NCBI GenBank assembly: GCA_900313545.1
Contig: OMRS01000241.1
Span: forward strand, 1 to 8,391
Source of the DNA: an uncultured Eubacteriales bacterium
GTDB taxonomy: Bacteria > Bacillota_A > Clostridia > Christensenellales > Aristaeellaceae
DNA length: 8,391 nt
Direction of reading: 5' to 3'
Notes under the pieces: generated by a model
Seen by the model: only the letters and a program-made list of their open reading frames with translations
The model's database searches: none
What the model was told of the DNA's origin: nothing
Part shown: positions 6,466 through 8,391 of the stretch, piece by piece
How the letters are laid out: each line of letters begins with the position of its first letter
How positions within the stretch are numbered: position 1 is the first letter of the stretch
Made by a program: the position numbers and the translations under genes

Positions 6466-6685
6466 TTTGGATGCTGGCCCGCAGCGTCCAAATGCTCCGG
6501 GTTTCTTTATCAGCCGGACATCCGGCCCCGCCGCATCAGCGAAAGTGTTTTCCCATGGGACAAGGACTTCGCCTTCCCGTGAGGACATGTTCAGAAAACA
6601 CCGCCCCATCTGATGAACCGGCGCGCACTCGGGCTGCCCCCGCACTCCCGGGATCTCCAAATATCGCGCCAAAGGTGTGATTTCA
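6466..6685. other. Central part of the divergent intergenic region
   Basis: No credible gene lies between the two divergent promoters. One minus-strand frame (6738-6409) is open but runs through both promoters and lacks protein-like features. Only short GC-rich inverted repeats are seen, such as CCGGA-CA-TCCGG around 6512-6523. It may hold further regulator sites for the divergent pair. Confidence 0.45.
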
Positions 6686-6714
6686 TTGACAGTCCCTGTG
6701 TTCTCCCGTAAAAT
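6686..6714 (+). promoter_or_regulatory. Promoter of the FMN-binding/rhodanese gene
   Basis: A perfect TTGACA (6686-6691), a 17-nt spacer and TAAAAT (6709-6714) form a strong sigma-70-type promoter. Transcription would start near 6721, about 30 nt before the ATG at 6751. Confidence 0.75.
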
Positions 6715-6750
6715 GAACCCGGCCGGATCTGTTTTCAAGGAGGAGAGATT

Positions 6751-8046
6751 ATGTCAAAAAGAATCTTTGCGTTGCTCCTGTGCCTGCTGGTTATCCTTCC
6801 TGTCGCCATGGCTGAGGACCTTTCCCTCGGTCAGGTAAACAGCTTCCTCAACAGCTCAGCCAAACTGGGCGAAGGAACCAAGGGAAACCAGGTGGCAGTC
6901 ATCCCCTTCAACCATATTGACGGGCCCAAGGAAGAGGACCTGTTCTATGCGTTTGTCCCCTTCAAGTATGTTGCCAGAAACTACATCAAGTATCAGGTGG
7001 TCTTCCTGTCCTGCACCTGCCGCAGCGCGGATGTGAACCTGTGGTCTACGGCCTATGTCGAACTGTCACTGCCCTCCAGCGGCAAGATTGAGGATTCGGA
7101 AGTCCGCACTCTCAGCTTCGACCTGGACTCCACCGGCCATTATCTGGGCGGATTCTGGGGCGACAGCAACCCGCCGCCCACTTCACCTGAAGCGACTTAT
7201 GAAACCGTCAAGGGAGAACAGATCCCCGTATATATCGGCAAAACCTATGCGGATATCATGAATTCCGTCACTGTGGACGACATTGCCGGAATCGACGCCA
7301 AAACCGGCGCCACCGTGTCGGCCAACAACATTCTGCGCATGCTTCAGGCCATCTATGCCTACCATGCCACCGATTCCTTCTTTGACGGAGATGCCACTTC
7401 CCAGACCCTGCGCGCGGCTTTTGAGGATCAGCGCAAGAGTGCGGAAGCTGCCGCGGCCGTAACGCTTGCCGGCGAGGCTGCTGAGCTGCCCTATCCCGTG
7501 GACACCACCAGAAAGTACAAGGCCAACAAGGATGATACCGAGGAAAAATTCTGCGAGCCCGGCAATTTCGGTCCCACCTGCTCGGCCATCAACCCCGAGA
7601 ACCTGCTCCAGTACCTCGGACGTACGGACGTCAAGTATATCGACGTTCGGGACTATGCAGACTACGCCAAGAAGCATCTGCGCAATTTCGAGTGCATTCC
7701 GTATTTTGCCCTGATCTTCAATGCGGATGCGGCCACGGATGAATCCCTGCCGCAGCTCTACGGCGGCACTGTTGAGGATCCGATCCCGGTATACAAGGAG
7801 TCGGATGAAATCCTGGAGGCGCTCTTCCCGAAGAACAAGGTGATTTTCCTGATGTGCCAGGGCGGCGGTCGCGTCAACAACCTGATGAAGCTGCTCAACG
7901 CCCGCGGATGGGATATGACCAAGATCTACAATATCGGCGGAATGGGCCAGTATACCGGCGCGGAGTACAAGGAGATCGTCACCGATACTCCGGAAATCAT
8001 CGTTGAAGCCACCTACAGCTTTGAAGGTCTGACCCGGAATAAGTAA
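6751..8046 (+). CDS. Exported protein with flavinylation-type motif and C-terminal rhodanese domain
   Basis: The 431-aa protein starts at ATG 6751, with AAGGAGG (6737-6743) 7 nt upstream. Residues 1-21 are a Sec signal peptide with likely cleavage after AMA. Cys11 lies inside the hydrophobic core, so this is not a lipobox. Residues 65-205 look like a divergent FMN-binding domain: GHYLGGFWGD (129-138) and, at 182-190, DAKTGATVS, which fits the D-x-x-S/T-G-A-T-x-S/T flavinylation pattern with Thr188 as the FMN site. A CTC pair (Cys88, Cys90) precedes it. A helical Ala-rich linker (218-245) leads to a rhodanese domain (280-405) with DVR (298-300) and the active loop CQGGGR (369-374), a CxxGxR match with catalytic Cys369. 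About 70 residues separate DVR from that loop, longer than usual. Cys268, Cys277 and Cys315 are additional thiols. It probably handles sulfur or thiol redox chemistry outside the membrane; substrate unknown. It is divergent from the fumarate reductase. Confidence 0.85.
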   Translation: MSKRIFALLLCLLVILPVAMAEDLSLGQVNSFLNSSAKLGEGTKGNQVAVIPFNHIDGPKEEDLFYAFVPFKYVARNYIKYQVVFLSCTCRSADVNLWSTAYVELSLPSSGKIEDSEVRTLSFDLDSTGHYLGGFWGDSNPPPTSPEATYETVKGEQIPVYIGKTYADIMNSVTVDDIAGIDAKTGATVSANNILRMLQAIYAYHATDSFFDGDATSQTLRAAFEDQRKSAEAAAAVTLAGEAAELPYPVDTTRKYKANKDDTEEKFCEPGNFGPTCSAINPENLLQYLGRTDVKYIDVRDYADYAKKHLRNFECIPYFALIFNADAATDESLPQLYGGTVEDPIPVYKESDEILEALFPKNKVIFLMCQGGGRVNNLMKLLNARGWDMTKIYNIGGMGQYTGAEYKEIVTDTPEIIVEATYSFEGLTRNK

Positions 8047-8098
8047 ACATCAGTACCAGATTCCCGCAGTCCGCTGACTTCCTGAATCCGGCCAAATT

Positions 8099-8131
8099 CG
8101 GCCCGCCTGCTCCTCAGATGCAGGCGGGCCG
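8099..8131 (+). terminator. Terminator after the rhodanese fusion gene
   Basis: CGGCCCGCCTGC (8099-8110) pairs perfectly with 8120-8131: a 12-bp GC-rich stem with a 9-nt loop, starting 52 nt after the stop. The following stretch is only partly T-rich (TTGTCATGT), with six T at 8145-8150. It may also stop the converging minus-strand gene. Confidence 0.65.
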
Positions 8132-8168
8132 TTGTCATGTATGGCTTTTTTCAGGAAGGGAGTCCCCT

Positions 8169-8190
8169 CTTCGGCACATAGCCGCCGAAG
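8169..8190. terminator. Small hairpin between convergent genes
   Basis: CTTCGGC (8169-8175) pairs with GCCGAAG (8184-8190) around an 8-nt loop, between the two converging 3' ends. A short T-run comes only 8 nt later on the plus strand. It is a weak terminator candidate, possibly helping the larger hairpin at 8099-8131. Confidence 0.3.
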
Positions 8191-8214
8191 GAACGTCGGT
8201 TTTCCTCTCTATTC

Positions 8215-8391
8215 TCAGGCGGCTTTTGTCTCTTCTTCCGGCGTCGTTTCGGGGCGCTCAAGCGGCCGGATATTCTCAAGTCCGTCAGCGGGCACGACGT
8301 TGACCGCGTCCGTCCTGATCTCAAAGAGGATGCGCTCCGCCGCCTGACTCAGGTTGTCGGTTTCCCTCAGGATCTGCAGCATTTCACGGCC
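8215..8391 (-). CDS. C-terminal 58 residues of an unidentified protein (runs off window)
   Basis: On the minus strand a frame is open from the window edge to TGA at 8217-8215, giving 58 residues. It begins with an amphipathic helix-like part (REMLQILRETDNLSQAAERI), continues with LFEIRTDAVNVVP and ends in an acidic, Pro/Glu-rich tail (PEEETKAA). No start is in the window. The composition is protein-like and the tail typical of a soluble cytoplasmic protein. I do not recognise the family. It converges on the rhodanese fusion gene, with hairpins between them. Confidence 0.55.
   Translation of the reverse strand, partial: GREMLQILRETDNLSQAAERILFEIRTDAVNVVPADGLENIRPLERPETTPEEETKAA

Noticed and set aside
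6409..6738. A 109-codon minus-strand frame in the divergent intergenic region
   Set aside because: It spans both divergent promoters and the ribosome binding region of the opposite gene, and has no family-like motifs.

Overview
The window looks like chromosome of a moderately GC-rich Gram-positive anaerobe of the Bacillota, probably class Clostridia. This is an inference. It rests on strong AAGGAGG-type ribosome binding sites, a YolD-type partner for the Y-family polymerase (a Bacillota trait), and three proteins with Gram-positive-style Sec signal peptides, one of them an exported flavin fumarate-reductase-like enzyme. No rRNA, tRNA, CRISPR array, transposase or insertion sequence was seen.

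Layout. (a) 1-423, minus strand: N-terminal part of an exported protein with a very lysine-rich segment right after its signal peptide. It has its own promoter and a leader of about 175 nt. (b) 424-1128: gene-free, with two divergent promoters at its edges. (c) 1129-4374, plus strand: a compact four-gene operon of XRE/S24 self-cleaving repressor, a 96-aa small protein, a UmuC-like Y-family DNA polymerase and a YolD-like protein. A strong promoter precedes it, with an 11-bp palindrome between the -35 and -10. I read this as a self-regulated SOS/translesion mutagenesis cassette. (d) 4375-4602: short intergenic region with a perfect 15-bp terminator hairpin that serves the minus-strand gene. (e) 4603-6357, minus strand: exported FMN-binding/FAD fumarate-reductase family enzyme with its whole expected active site. 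(f) 6358-6750: divergent control region with two good promoters plus direct and inverted repeats. (g) 6751-8046, plus strand: exported protein that joins an FMN-attachment-like motif to a C-terminal rhodanese domain. (h) 8099-8131: terminator. (i) 8215-8391, minus strand: C-terminal end of an unidentified gene.

How the genes may work together. In the SOS cassette, DNA damage (RecA filaments) would trigger self-cleavage of the repressor at Ala136-Gly137. That would free the operon promoter and induce the mutagenic polymerase with its two small partners. In the flavin pair, two secreted proteins that each carry a flavinylation-type motif are divergently transcribed from one shared region, which suggests a linked role in extracytoplasmic redox chemistry. 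The ApbE-type flavin transferase they would need is not in the window. The rhodanese fusion and the shared promoter region are the least familiar parts of the window.
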